A stretch of DNA of 64,000 bases, taken from NCBI GenBank assembly GCA_963920575.1, contig OY986970.1:25253869-25317868 (forward strand), read 5' to 3'. A program made the translations under genes and the position numbers. The DNA is from Narthecium ossifragum. Taxonomy: Eukaryota; Streptophyta; Magnoliopsida; Dioscoreales; Nartheciaceae. Positions 23,377-35,012 of this stretch are shown one piece after another. The notes under the pieces were generated by a model. It ran no database searches. It saw nothing but the letters and a program-made list of their open reading frames with translations, and was not told the origin of the DNA. The stretch's first letter is position 1, and the number at the start of each line of letters is the position of its first letter.

Positions 23377-24096
23377 TTAGGTTTTTTGGGCGCCGGGTTC
23401 CGGCGGGCCTCCGGAGGAGCATACCACGGCCATGGACTCCTCCCGCTGGAACCTCAACTGCTTGGCTATGAATGCCTCGACGGTGCGCCGGAACTCCTCC
23501 TCACCCATCCCCTCCCACTCCTCCTCCTCCTCCTCGTCCTTCTTTTCCTCTCCCGCTATCTTCTTCGCCACATCCGTTGCCGATCGACGGAACTCCGGCC
23601 CCGGGGAATCCTTCCGCCGCTTAGGCAGCTTCTCCGACCGGCTCCTCCGGCACGATTTCGTCTCCGTGGGAACCTTTTTCTCCTCGTAGACGACCTCCTT
23701 ATCCGCCACCGCCTCCGCCTCCGGAGCGGCCAGCGCGTAGCAGACGCGGCCGCGGGTCTCGAGGAACTCCTCGTAGATGTTGGACTCAAAAGGCGGGGAG
23801 GTGGAGGAGGTGGAAGAGGAGGAGGAGGAGGTGAGGGATCGGGATTTGGCGAAGAGAACGGCGACGATGACGTTGGCGAGGAAGAAGCCGAACCGTGGGG
23901 TGAGTGCGGCCGCGACGGCCGCCCGGAGGAGGTCCCCGGCGGCCCTGGCGGCGGCGGGGAGGTGGGCGGAGGACCACGAGAGGAGAAGCGCCGCGGCGCA
24001 CGCCTCTAGGAGCCACCGGAGCAGCCGCCACGCGCTCTGGATCCTCCGGTACCTCCTCATCGCCGTCTCCTTCTCCGCCTTCACCGCGTCCATCAT
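23377..24096 (-). CDS. DUF4408/DUF761-type small membrane protein
   Basis: A single exon of 239 codons. The N-terminus has the arginine-rich RRYRRIQSAWRLLRWLLEAC segment followed by a hydrophobic stretch (to about residue 45). A second hydrophobic segment, FGFFLANVIVAVLFAKS, lies near residues 73-89. The middle is Ser/Lys-rich with a long acidic run. The C-terminus, EFRRTVEAFIAKQLRFQREE, is the short DUF761 motif. Proteins of this plant-specific layout are predicted to be membrane-anchored and their biochemical role is unknown. Two adjacent ATGs open the frame; I start at the first. A TATA box lies about 150 bp upstream. Confidence 0.85.
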   Translation of the reverse strand: MMDAVKAEKETAMRRYRRIQSAWRLLRWLLEACAAALLLSWSSAHLPAAARAAGDLLRAAVAAALTPRFGFFLANVIVAVLFAKSRSLTSSSSSSTSSTSPPFESNIYEEFLETRGRVCYALAAPEAEAVADKEVVYEEKKVPTETKSCRRSRSEKLPKRRKDSPGPEFRRSATDVAKKIAGEEKKDEEEEEEWEGMGEEEFRRTVEAFIAKQLRFQREESMAVVCSSGGPPEPGAQKT

Positions 24097-24242
24097 CCTC
24101 CCGTCGTCGGTCGTTCACCGCCGCGATCAAGGTATGCTGTCCTCCCCGGTGAGCTTAAAATTTCGATGTCTCGCTGTTCCTTAGTAGTCAGTTTATTGAG
24201 CCGCTGAAGCGCTGAACTCCCTCGACACCGATGTCTCGCCCC

Positions 24243-24249
24243 TTTTATA
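24243..24249 (-). promoter_or_regulatory. TATA box of the DUF4408-type gene
   Basis: On the minus strand CTATAAAAGG is a canonical plant TATA box, placed about 150 bp before the ATG at 24096. This gives a 5' UTR of roughly 115 bp. Confidence 0.65.
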
Positions 24250-24261
24250 GAGCTGGATAAA

Positions 24262-26721
24262 TCATGCTTTATTTAAATTAACTCCGAATTTTCGCGATAT
24301 GGTGACCGTAGGTAATCTAACTCTATCCTGTTATTAGTGAAGGACACCCATGCGCACGGGCGGTGGAGAGTGACCGTACCGCCAAGCTGTATCAATACAT
24401 CCATATGAGTGGTGTTCGGACCGAGCGTAGGCCCGTTTGTTTGGGGTAGGGTTTTAGGTGGGGCCCGGCCTCTACTCACTTATAATATGCAGTCACCGCC
24501 AGTAACCTTACCGCTCGGATTGCGTCCCAGGTGGCGTGTGTTCATTGGTATAGAGAATTTATTTGGTTTCCCGCCAGGGTGGGGGGAACCTCGTACCACC
24601 TCTCGAGGGAACGGTGGCCTTCAGAGGATGGACGGTTATCGATGGGCCATGGACCACCACCAACTCGGAGATTACGAGTGCCCATGAATCGATCGATCTG
24701 GTATTTAGGGGGATTGTACGGTCGAGATCACGGGAAGCGTGATGGAGAGGTGAAGATGAGGGTAATGATACGCGGCGACCGAAATAAAGGGCCTTTAATT
24801 GTTTTATTGGCTTGTTTTTGTCCGCTCTTAAAAGTGGATTTAAGATTACAGAACAGTGGATAGAAAGTATAGAACTATTTTAGGAGTTCTTATTTATTTA
24901 TTTATTTGAGAGGTAATAAATTATAGGATAAATAGGTGGGTTGTACAGAGGCATCCATCCTTATCGCGGCCGGGGTTTGGGGAATAAAAATCGTAGCTGG
25001 TAGCCTCCACGTGCGGCAGTTTGAACTAGTCTTAGCTTTCTTGCTCAGTTGAAGCTTTCAGAGTGCGCAGCTGGGTAGCAATGACTGATATGATTGAGTA
25101 GGCCATTCTTTTTCAAGAAAGCAAAACAAAATCTCTTATCATTTGAAAGAGATTTTGTTCTAAAAGGGCAATGGTTATCAGCGTACTTAACTGCTTATGT
25201 TGAATCGAATATGTTTTGCCATAAGATAACACGATCCGTAGATTTTGTCATAAGTTATTCCTGTCAGCATGGTCCTTGTCGATACTGAAAATATGATACT
25301 ATAAATGCTAGTGATGTAAAATTTTGAATAAGATATACGAAGTGGAAATTAACAAACAACCTGTATCTCATCTGTTTGTTTAGAAAATTATCAACGTCAA
25401 GATTAACGTAGTTCATGCAGTGGATAGAAAGTTGTTCTTGACACGATATTAGACATGCTTGCTGTGTAAATGAGCTGAGTTCGAGAGGCCCAACTCGAGG
25501 AACTTTGGTGTCTTGTTCAGCTAGCGCTTGTATGATCCTTGGGTATTTAAAGAGAGAAATATGTTTTTCTTTGGCTTTGAGCATCATTTTTACGCGAAGA
25601 ATTCTTGCTTTAAATAGCTGAATATAAGGAAATAACTGCTGTTTATTCTTTTGGAAAAACTAAAGTCACAAGGTTCTTTGCAGATCTATTATTGGACCTA
25701 TTTTTATTCGCATTTATTGCTTGCCACCTAATGCCCTCAATAGTAAATTTTAATGCACTTATTTATTGTTCCACACTATAGTGCGTGAATGCCAGTTAGT
25801 AGTTTACCTATCATATATGATTTCGAATACTTTTTCTGGTTAGTGAAATCCAATTGTGTGTAGCTAGTAAAAGATTTTTGGGTAACTTGGTGTCAGTGCT
25901 CAATTAATTTGCTTGTTTTCACAAAGGAAAGAAAAATCTTGAAATTTTACTTGCCACACTTATGTGCTTCAAATTGGCAGTCCTTTCTGATGTGCTTAGT
26001 ACTACATAATGTCTACTCTTCTAGACCCCGTCTTCATTTATATAGTTCTATTGAATTGATTTTACCTTAGAAAATAAGTACTCTCATTAGCTTTCTGATT
26101 GCCTGACAAAATTGTTTTTTTTTGTTTGATTTGACGAGTCGAAAGCTACGACAAAATTGTTAGTAGAACTGGAACCGATATATTTCACATATGGAAATGG
26201 TGAATTGAAAGTTCCAAAGTACCTGTTCAAACAATGGTGCTAGTTTCAGCATAAGATATGAATGAGATATGCATGGATTTAAACATCCATTGTGGGTTCG
26301 GAACTCGAGGCAACCAACCAAGAATCAACTGGTTGGCTTGGAGTGGACTATTAAAAATCCAAGTGCACGTAAAGATGTAGATGGCTTGGGCAAAGCTACT
26401 TTGGTCCTGACCTGTTGACGGAGAAAGGAGAGAAGAAAGAAAACGTTAGTATTAAACAAAGATTGTGGGTGAGTCTTGAAGAGTAATAATATTGACTTGT
26501 ATATGAGCTAAGAATGATGACAGGGCTACTGTTTTGCAAATGTGATCATCTTTTGATCGGCTACCTTTATGAATACGCTTGTCAGTACTCTGGCGGTGTG
26601 TCTCCATAGAGAATTCATCGTACGTCTTGGGTACAGACTTACAATAGTATAGTGTTTATAGGGTTTATGTTTGTGTGTCAAATAGGTAGATGCAGTATGC
26701 TCCTTGTATTGCATCGGCTTG
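24262..26721. other. Intergenic DNA, no gene seen
   Basis: The first part is GC-richer promoter-like DNA, the rest AT-rich. A small perfect hairpin, AACAAAATCTCTT with its complement, lies at 25125-25159. No coding exon is recognisable. Confidence 0.45.
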
Positions 26722-26918
26722 CGTTTGATATCGGGAGTTAAGATGATACAGTTAGATAGGATTAGAAAAAATGAGATAAAAATAGAGATAAGAAAAAATA
26801 AAGAGAAATGTGATAGGTGAAATAGTGATAATCCCGTAATTATTATTTTGATGTTTGAATAAAAAGTGAAGATAAAGGAGATAAAATAAGATTATCCTCT
26901 CTTAACCCTCGACCAAAC
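26722..26918. mobile_element. MITE-like element
   Basis: GTTTGATATCGGGAGTTAAG at the left end is matched in inverted form by GTTTGGTCGAGGGTTAAGAG at the right end. The interior is A-rich and non-coding. The ends resemble those of the MITE that hosts the Athila element at 40296. Confidence 0.55.
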
Positions 26919-29519
26919 TGGGCTGATCAGGGTTTAGATTCGTACAATTAACATACATAGATTATTTTTATAGAAGAATATTTACATCTTACTCGCTCTC
27001 GTCGTCAACCCTGATTTTACTTGGCATAATAGATTTGAATTAATTTATCGCGTGTTTGGTGTGCAGTGTGCTACAGTACCCGGCAGCATTGAAGCAAGCT
27101 AGCCACGCCCGATGCTACAACAGGTAATAATGTGACATGATTTGTCTATTTGATGCTACATTGCACTGCAATGGAATTTGTTTTAGTGGTAAGTGCAGTT
27201 AATAGGCGCATTAGACGCTTGAGCTTTCTGCTAGGGCAAAAAAACCTGTGAGCTTTTTGTCTCTCTTTTTTCCCGTTTAATCTTAAAAATACCTACTAAT
27301 CAAAGATGCATTGGAATTTGAACTTGGCCTAGAGACTCTACTATACAGCAGAAAGTACAGTCAAACCCTAGGGTTCACGGTCTGCACTCCAAAAAAAATT
27401 CAGAAAAAATAATTTTTACCAATCACAGTGATTCCCATCATATAAACTGTTCTTTGGATTTGGGTTCTGATTTCTTATATCAACACGATAGCTATCCGTC
27501 CCACCAATGCCCATCACGGTAATTTCTCACGTGACAACTCGTGTCAAGCACGGGCCTCACTATCAGGGCCCAGAGAGGCTCGAAGTTCTATGCCTAGCCT
27601 CAGCAGATAAAGAAGTACAGGACACTGACATTGATCTCTGCAGAATGATTAGATGTACCTTTCCCTTGATCCAACTAGTTTGATGTAGGCAGTAGGCATG
27701 GCTTCTAAGCTACCCTAATATTGGGCTAACAGTAGCCCAAGCTCATCAAACAAAAAAACAGTAGCCCAAGTTGGCCATTTGCCAAGGTTCAACAGTTTGG
27801 AGTAGTTGGTCCTTGTCGTCCATCCACGTTGTGGCGCCTCGTTTTAGCCAGGGAGTTTAGATGCCAGTTCAGTCTGCCTCTGCACCACCATCAGGCCAAT
27901 ATCGTTTTGAATTTCATCAAGTATCAAAAATCTGAACTATTGATATGATGGTATATGTACGAAGGAGCATTAGTACGAGGCAAACTGAAATCTTTCTTTA
28001 GATGATAGCAGCTTTTTGATCGGGTGTATAAATGGTGGACTTTGGCCTGATCAGATATCCACTTTGTTCCTAGAGGTGTCTTGCTTGGTAGTTCACTTTC
28101 AAATCTGTGCATCGAGATCTAGTGAGTCAGAATTGCTTGTTTGTGGTACCAATCCTGGTTCTTTGCTATGAATATTATTGATTAGTTACGTAGGTATGAA
28201 ATCTTTGTTTCTATTCCTTAGAATCAGATGCCCTAATAATTTAAACAATCTTCATGAAATCAAAACAACTTGCACGAGAATCTGGTTCCAAGGAGGTCCT
28301 AATCCCCACCAAGCTTATAAAACTTAAGAGACTTGAACTCTTTAGCTTAGGAGTTAGGACCCTCTCCTAAGTTATCCAAAAGGCAATGGGTAAAGAAAGC
28401 AGAAAAGGAGAGCGCTGCTGATCATTGGCTTTTCTAGATACTTGGTTCATCTATGGCTCAAGACAAAGTGATTCCCTGAACCAATGATTGCAGCAAAGTG
28501 GTTATGGTTTTAATTGGAAAAAGAATACAAAAGGATTAGACATGAAAGGATAAGTTTGCATAATAGACAGAGTAAAAGTAGTCATCAGACAGTTGTTGTG
28601 AGGGTTAGCGATCGTCAAAGGATTGTTAAAATGCAAACATAAAAAATAGTCATCAGACAGTTGTTGTGAGGGTTAGCGATAGTCAAAGGATATTTAAAGT
28701 TTTTATCTTGTCTTTTGAGAGTAGGAGAGACTGGCAAGTGGCAAGGCAATAGCCTTGTTCTTTCTCGATCTCTGAGCTAGTATATATTTTCAGCCAACGA
28801 TCGACGCTCATGATGGCCTCATGGTCTCTTTTGCCTGCTTTCAGCGTGTTACTACTCCACATTGTCACTCTACGAGCTCTAATCCAAATCCCAATGCACA
28901 TCATAGCAATTCCCAGCTGATCGGAGGAATTTCAGAAGACTTATCATTAGATTTTGCGAAAGAAATACTTTCAGATGATGGTCGGTTTACATCAACTGAA
29001 GCTTGAATTGCATTTCATTTCGCTCTATTCGAGTCATTTAATTCCATATACCAGCACTTCCTTGTGTTAATCATCATTCCCCTCTATAGTAGTGTCCTTT
29101 CCAATTGTTGCTAGGAAGAATTGGATGTATGTTTTGGTGGCATGAGTTCTATGTTTCAAACTAGAAGTTATGACTCCCTACATGCCCAATGGCATTTTAA
29201 GTTCAACCATCGAACAAAACTACCAGTAATAGCTTACTTCAGCTATCCTCCTCTTCATCAAACTTCACCGAAAAATGGCCTTATTATCCTCTTATCAAAG
29301 ACTAAATCATTCAAGATTCCCTATTAGAATGAGACACAATGAATCCACCACCCAGACAACCAAAAACAAGTCATAATTCACATGAGCATTCCTGGAGAAT
29401 TATCTTATCCACCAAAGCCATAATATAGGAGTTATATAGCATGATAACAGAGACTGATGGACTACATTACATAGCTAAAGAAGAAGAATTCAAAGGAACA
29501 GAAAGGAAAGGATTAGAAT
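26919..29519. other. Intergenic DNA with a 69 bp spaced duplication
   Basis: The segment TAGTCATCAGACAGTTGTTG followed by TGAGGGTTAGCGAT occurs at 28579 and again at 28648, a near-perfect tandem duplication. No gene is visible. Confidence 0.45.
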
Positions 29520-29563
29520 TTAGAACACATACCAAATTGGAAAGATAAATTTCCTAATTTGGG

Positions 29564-30058
29564 TCACTTCTTGCCCTTTCCTTTGGCCCCGGCGGCCTTC
29601 TTCCTGGCGGGGAGGACGATCTCGCCCTTGAGGGTGGGGATCTCCATGATAGAGGAGAGCTGGCCGTACTTCTTGCGGAACTTCTCGACCTGGTCGGCGT
29701 CGATCAGGAGACCAGAGCGGTTGCCGAGGTAGAAGGGGTGGTTCCCCGACCACACGTCGACGTTGTACTCCTTTTGGGTGCCGCCGGTGGTCATCACCAG
29801 CTCCCCGTTGCAGTACACCTTCGCGTCCTCGTAGTAATCCGGGTGCGTCCCCTTCTTCCGGCACGACCAGCGGCCCCACCCCTCCACCTTCTTCTCTCGC
29901 CAGCCCTAGCCATTCGGGGGTGTTAGCTATGGATGATGGCAGGGGAATCTAGAGAGCAAGAGAGGGTTTAGGATGCGTACCTGAGAAGCGAGTGAGGGTT
30001 TAGAGGAGAAGGGTTTGCTCGCGGAGGGAATGAACGCGTTGTGGAGCGCTTGCGCCAT
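29564..30058 (-). CDS. RPL31: 50S ribosomal protein L31, plastid
   Basis: Two exons on the minus strand, 29981-30058 and 29564-29905, joined in phase 0 by a 75 bp GT-AG intron, giving 139 residues. Exon 1 encodes the Ser/Lys-rich start MAQALHNAFIPSASKPFSSK, which fits a plastid transit peptide. Exon 2 carries the L31 core: HPDYYEDAKVYCNGELV, then NVDVWSGNHPFYLGNRSGLL and a basic C-terminal tail rich in Lys and Gly. L31 sits on the large ribosomal subunit and contacts the small subunit. Nothing is missing. Confidence is high for the family and good for plastid targeting. Confidence 0.93.
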
Positions 30059-30525
30059 TCTCTTCTCTTTGCTGCCGCTATCCCTCACCGCTCGCGGGAT
30101 GGCTTATCTATCATTCCCTTTGCTCCTGTTAACGGGTCGGATCCGATACTATGGTACTTTTTCTTTGATTAGTAATGCTCTTCAAGTGAAAATAGCTAAG
30201 TTTTTTTGGTCTCTTTAATCTAGTACATTTTTATTCCCTAAAAATTAGGATATTACATATTATCTCTATAGTCGTTATAATTATATAATTCACCTTATAA
30301 TCTTTAGTTTCTACCATTTATGTACCTCTAATGCAGCATTAGGTCATTTTTATATTTAATTAGCATAAATCATTTTACGTTTCTTGTTAATTTTTGAGTT
30401 CTATAATTTGTGTAGACTAAGAAATATCAATTGTTTTAGGTCATATCCGGGAGATCATATGATTAAAAAAGGAAAATTCTAGATTTGCTGTACTCGTGGT
30501 TTCTCGAAAATCCAGCTTTTTTGGA

Positions 30526-30642
30526 TGGGCTGGGTTCCACAATCCTATGGGCTGACAACCCAGCCCAACACCAAGCATTATAAAATCAGTGAAGTGATAA
30601 CCCAGCCCAACACGAGTCGGTGAATGTTCTTGCAAGCCCACT
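30526..30642. promoter_or_regulatory. Cluster of site II (TGGGCY) elements upstream of RPL31
   Basis: TGGGCT or its complement AGCCCA occurs at 30526, 30548, 30562, 30606 and 30637. Site II motifs bind TCP factors and are common upstream of ribosomal-protein and organelle-biogenesis genes. They lie about 470-585 bp before the RPL31 ATG, which is rather distal. Confidence 0.5.
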
Positions 30643-30754
30643 CACTTTTACGAAATCTATACTTGTTCTTCCCTACCTTTTACGAAATCTATCTCCGTCG
30701 CTTGCTTACTTGTTCACATACAGTGAATACTCATCAGGATTGTAGTTGTTCTCG

Positions 30755-32890
30755 TCATCTAAATAATTCATAATTCAGCTCTTCTTCAGCATCAAGCTCC
30801 AAAGAATCCATCTCAGGGACAAAACCTACAAACTTGGCATCAGAGTCCACAAACTTGGCATCAGAGTCCACAAACTCCAGCATGCCATATATCTCCTTCT
30901 CCCTCGGATGCATCCTGTCACCTGCCACAAACACCGAAACACCCTCCCCAGCTTCGATCCACGAAGACCCTGCGTCCTTCTTCACACCCTTTGCCCTCAT
31001 TCTCTTCCTCGTCTCCGCCGCGTCCCTGTACCTCCCCGTCAAAGCATATATGTTCGACAGGGCAATGTGCGTCCCACCGCACCCCGGCCGCACCTCCAAG
31101 ATCCTCTCCGCTGCCCGCCGCCCCCTCTCTGCGTCCCCATGCGCCGTGCAAGCCCTTAGCAGAGCCGACCAAACCACATCATCCGGCCTCCCCGGCATCA
31201 TCTCGATCACCCTCTCAGCCTCCGCCAGCCTCCCGGCTCGGCCTAAAAGATCCACCATGCATCCATAATGCTCCCTCCCGGGCTCGATACCATAAACTTT
31301 CCTCATTGATTCAAAGTGGTGGATTCCAAGATCCATTAATCCTGCATGGCTGCATGCAATCAGCACGCCGATGAACGTGACGTAGTCCGGTGATAGACCA
31401 GCCTCCGGCATTCGGTTAAAAAGCTCGATGGCCGCCGAGCTGATCCCGTGCTCGGCGTACCCATCGATCATTGCCGTCCATGAGATGACATTGTCTCTAT
31501 GGAGGCCGTCGAATACTCGTTCGGCCTCCTCGACGCTGCCGCATCTGGAGTACATGGTGATTAGCGCGCTGCTGACCATGGCCTCACCGTCGAGCCCTGC
31601 AGCCAGGACGTGCGCGTGTGCCTGCCGCCCGGGCGAGAGCATCGCCCCGCACGCGCACGCGCTCAAGAGGCTCGCGAGCGGGAACTCGTTGGGCCGCGTC
31701 CCGATGGCCCTCATCTCCGCGAACAAAACAAACGCTTCCTCCACCTGTCCGACCTGGGCGTGAGCGGAGATCACGGCGCTATAGGATATGAGGTCTTTAA
31801 AGGTCGTCTCGCGGAATACCGTATCGGCTTCGACGACACGGCCGGTGCGAGAGTACAAGGTGACGAGGGCGTTGGCCACGGAGCTGGCACGCGCGAGGCC
31901 GCGTTGGGCGGCGTGGGCGTGAATCTGGTCGCCCCACGCGGCACTTGCGAGGCCGGCGCAGGCGGAGATGGCGGCGGCATAGGTGTACTCGTTGGGGGCG
32001 GCGTCGGGTGAGGAGTCGCTGAGCATTTGGAGGAAAGCTTCGAGGGAGTCGCGGTGGCGTCCGACTTGGAGCAGGGCGGAGATGATGGCCGTCCAGGAGA
32101 CGACGTCGCGGTGGGGCATGCCGGAGAAGAGGGCGAGGGCAGTGGGCAGCTCGCCGCACTTGGCATACATGGTAGCCAGGGAGTTGGCAGCGAAGGAGGG
32201 GGCGTCAAGGCCCAGCTTGGCGGCTATGGCGTGGACTTCGCGTCCTCGGGATACGAGACCAGCATCGGCGCACGCCTTGAACGCTATGGCGAAGGTGTGG
32301 GAGTCGCAGGCGATGCCGGAGTCGCGCATCTCGGAAAAGCCCCGGAGGGCGGCTTCGGGGCGGCCGGCCCGGACGAGGGTAGTGAGGAGAGCAGTCCAAG
32401 TGACGACGTTTCTATGGGGCATTTCGTGGAAGACCTTGATGGCCGGTAAAGGTGAGTAATGAGTCTTGGAGTAGGCGTCGAGGAGGGCGGTGGAGACGAA
32501 GGGGGAGGCGGAGAGCAAGCCCAGCTTGAGGGAGAGGGAGTGGAGGGGGAGGCAGAGGCTGTTGAGGGACGGTTGGGAGGCGGAGGCCTTGAGGGCAAGG
32601 CTGAGGACGAAGGGGTCGGGGGAGGAGATGGTTGGGTGGGACCGGAGGGAGGAGAAGAGGGCAAGGGCGGCGTGGGGTTGGGAGGCGCGGAGGTAGCCGG
32701 AGATGAGGGTGGTGTAGGATATGGCGTCGCGGTGGGGCATTTGGTCGAACAGGTGGGTGGCGTCGTTGAGATGGCCACATTGGATGAGTTGCTTGAGGCG
32801 GGCGTTGGCCTCGAAGAGGGTGGGCAGTGGCTGGGGAGGTGTTGGGCTGGCGCAGATGGGGAGGAGGCAGCCAAGGCGTGCGGTGGCCAT
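30755..32890 (-). CDS. PLS-class pentatricopeptide repeat protein with E motifs
   Basis: An intronless gene of 711 residues from the ATG at 32890 (MATARLGCLLPICASPT). The open frame extends upstream without another ATG. About a dozen P, L and S motifs are seen from residue 30 to 570, such as NVVTWTALLTTLVRAGRPEA and DVVSWTAIISALLQVGRHRD. They are followed by E and E+ motifs (DVVWSALLRACTAHGDAERG, GSSWIEAGEGVSVFVAGDRM). There is no DYW deaminase domain. Proteins of this kind bind organelle RNA in a sequence-specific manner and usually help C-to-U editing; the target is unknown. The N-terminus suits organelle import. An in-frame 21 bp tandem duplication near the C-terminus repeats the residues of DSDAKFV. 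Confidence 0.93.
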   Translation of the reverse strand: MATARLGCLLPICASPTPPQPLPTLFEANARLKQLIQCGHLNDATHLFDQMPHRDAISYTTLISGYLRASQPHAALALFSSLRSHPTISSPDPFVLSLALKASASQPSLNSLCLPLHSLSLKLGLLSASPFVSTALLDAYSKTHYSPLPAIKVFHEMPHRNVVTWTALLTTLVRAGRPEAALRGFSEMRDSGIACDSHTFAIAFKACADAGLVSRGREVHAIAAKLGLDAPSFAANSLATMYAKCGELPTALALFSGMPHRDVVSWTAIISALLQVGRHRDSLEAFLQMLSDSSPDAAPNEYTYAAAISACAGLASAAWGDQIHAHAAQRGLARASSVANALVTLYSRTGRVVEADTVFRETTFKDLISYSAVISAHAQVGQVEEAFVLFAEMRAIGTRPNEFPLASLLSACACGAMLSPGRQAHAHVLAAGLDGEAMVSSALITMYSRCGSVEEAERVFDGLHRDNVISWTAMIDGYAEHGISSAAIELFNRMPEAGLSPDYVTFIGVLIACSHAGLMDLGIHHFESMRKVYGIEPGREHYGCMVDLLGRAGRLAEAERVIEMMPGRPDDVVWSALLRACTAHGDAERGRRAAERILEVRPGCGGTHIALSNIYALTGRYRDAAETRKRMRAKGVKKDAGSSWIEAGEGVSVFVAGDRMHPREKEIYGMLEFVDSDAKFVDSDAKFVGFVPEMDSLELDAEEELNYELFR

Positions 32891-32989
32891 GGGGCGGAGA
32901 GAGGCGTCGGCGCGCGGAGGGGCGAGACAGCGGAGGGAGGTCCCATGAGACGACGAAACATGGGCGTTTCCAAGCAATCAATATGGCTA

Positions 32990-33194
32990 AGCCCATGTAT
33001 GTAAATAACCCGTTATGGTGGATATTAGTTGTTCTAGTTGAACGGGCCAATGGGTCAGGTCAGTCGGACTGGACTATGGATGGCTTGAAATCAGGGTCAG
33101 ACACTTGGCAAGGCCCAATGCTAAAATTTTTGACGTTAGAAATGAGTCGGACCAATTATCCGGTCAGGTCAGAATTTGCCTAGCCCAATGGGCT
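32990..33194. promoter_or_regulatory. Site II elements upstream of the PPR gene
   Basis: TGGGCC/T or its complement occurs at 32990, 33112, 33182 and 33189. The last two form the palindrome AGCCCAATGGGCT. They start 100 bp upstream of the PPR ATG, a usual promoter position for organelle-related genes. Confidence 0.55.
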
Positions 33195-33199
33195 GATCA

Positions 33200-33788
33200 C
33201 TGGACCTATATATTAGCTAAGTAATGATCTAGTATGCTAATCACAGTTGGATCCGTATAATCACTAGGAAAATGGGAATTTTTAGCTGCTTCGGTTCCTG
33301 TAACTTGCTTTTGGCGCAACCTTAACCTCTTCTTGTGGTTTTTTTTTTTTTTTTTTTTCTTCTTTTTTTGTAAAACATGACCTCCAACCTTCAAAATTCC
33401 CACATTACCCGTCCTTTTTCACACGGTGTTAGAAATGTCATACCATCTCACATGACGTGGCATGATACACTGACATGGCAATGCATCTCATGCGAGACAT
33501 ACGTATTTTAATAAAATATTACTATTTTAATATATTATTAAAATAATATAAAATAATAATTTTTTATATGATGTCAGCCAATCATGTCATGCCACATGAC
33601 GGGGCGGTATTTTATATTAATTTTTTTATTACTATTATAATAGATTATAATTATTTAATAGTAAGAAAAATGTTTTTACACGCGCATAGTAATTGTGTTC
33701 TCATCAAAACAAACATCCCACCCTAGCAAATACTGAAATAAATAAGATCAATTTTTTTATTTAATATATAAATATTATTTAATATACA
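33200..33788. other. AT-rich intergenic DNA with a poly(T) tract
   Basis: A run of about 20 T lies near 33339-33358. The following DNA is AT-rich with repeats of CATGTCA/TGACATG. No gene is seen. Confidence 0.45.
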
Positions 33789-33993
33789 ACGGAAAATGTT
33801 TTTACAGGTGTAAATTTTTTTATTTTCTCACAAATACGCATGAAAAGTTTTATTTATTTACAAACACATAAATTTTTAAACACGTGGTAATATTTTTTAT
33901 GCGTATTTGTGAGGGAATAAAAATTTATGTGCGTGTTAGTGAGCGAATTAATTTTTTTGCATGCGAAAAAAATATTTTCCTACCCGTAGTGTA
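33789..33993. mobile_element. AT-rich MITE-like hairpin
   Basis: CTCACAAATACGCAT near 33828 pairs with ATGCGTATTTGTGAG near 33899. The outer parts, GGAAAATGTTTTT and AAAAAATATTTTCC, continue the inverted repeat with mismatches. No coding capacity. Confidence 0.5.
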
Positions 33994-34539
33994 TTAAATA
34001 GTATTATTAATATGTTATTTATAATAAAATATTAAATATAAGTGTGTCTCCACATGTCACGTGTCATATCATAATTGATACATATAATGTTTTAAAAAAA
34101 CTATTTTATATTATTTTAATAGTATATATATTAATATAATAATATTTTAATTAATAGATTTGGGGCCTGTTTTACAAAAAAAAAAGAAAAAAAGAAAAAA
34201 AAAACAAGTGGATGGCCAGGACCGTCAGGTTGCACCAAAAACAATTGATGGAGGCCCAAAACAGCAAAAAAAGATTCAGAAAAATGGATGTTGGATCAAA
34301 CCGACCTGGACCATATAGATCTTGTTTGATTTGACGGGTCCGTCAATATCGCCAGTCACGTACAGTTGACGCTGTGCTGCTCGATAGCTCGATAGCCAAG
34401 CTATCAATTCATAAGCACCGTTGCTTTTCATATTGTTGGCGCAATAATAATCTGAGGAGATGCAAACACTTTAGAGAAAGTGACTTCTAATTAAGATAAT
34501 AGCGACAGATCGAGTTCACCACTCATTGAAGCTTTGTTG

Positions 34540-34696
34540 GAACGGTGGTGTGGCAGCCAATTAGATTTCCAACGCATCCGGTGATGTATCCTGATAGAAG
34601 GCGACCGGATCCGGTTGCTCTTTGGGAAACTCTAGCGCGAATGAACGGTTGGGGGTGGCCTCATCATCTTAATAGGTGATTTCAACGTGATTGTAA
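34540..34696 (+). pseudogene. LINE endonuclease fragment, left of the Harbinger insertion
   Basis: The translation contains DRRRPDPVALWETLARMNGW and, in another frame, LIILIGDFNVIV, the conserved GDFN motif of the L1 endonuclease. The part that should follow lies at 38294, beyond the Harbinger element. At least one frameshift is present. Confidence 0.7.
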
Positions 34697-35012
34697 AGCA
34701 TTCGCATCAGCTACTCTTATCAGATTCTCTAAAATACAGTAAAAAGAGTCATTTCTCTAGTTTACAGATTCTCTATCCAACAACACTCTGCATCAGATAC
34801 TCTAAACCATTCTCTATCAGACTTAAATATTAATATCTTCATTCTTTCTTTATATTTTTTTATTTATTATCCATTGGTCATATTATACGTTGATAAATAT
34901 ATTTGACAACAACAGTAACATATTGCATTAATTATATAATAGTAATATATTATTTTTAAAAATATTAAAATTTGAAAATCGTAATATAATAAACCTTAAC
35001 TCATGTTGATAT

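Noticed and set aside
23248..24009. A 253-codon plus-strand frame across the DUF4408-type gene
   Set aside because: It is the antisense shadow of a GC-rich gene; the minus strand encodes recognisable family motifs and has a TATA box and ATG.
25125..25159. Perfect 13 bp hairpin AACAAAATCTCTT
   Set aside because: It is short, isolated and AT-rich; plausible by chance in 5 kb of intergenic DNA.
31428..33183. Several long plus-strand and alternative minus-strand frames over the PPR gene
   Set aside because: High GC in the third codon position leaves other frames open; only the 711-residue frame shows PPR motifs.
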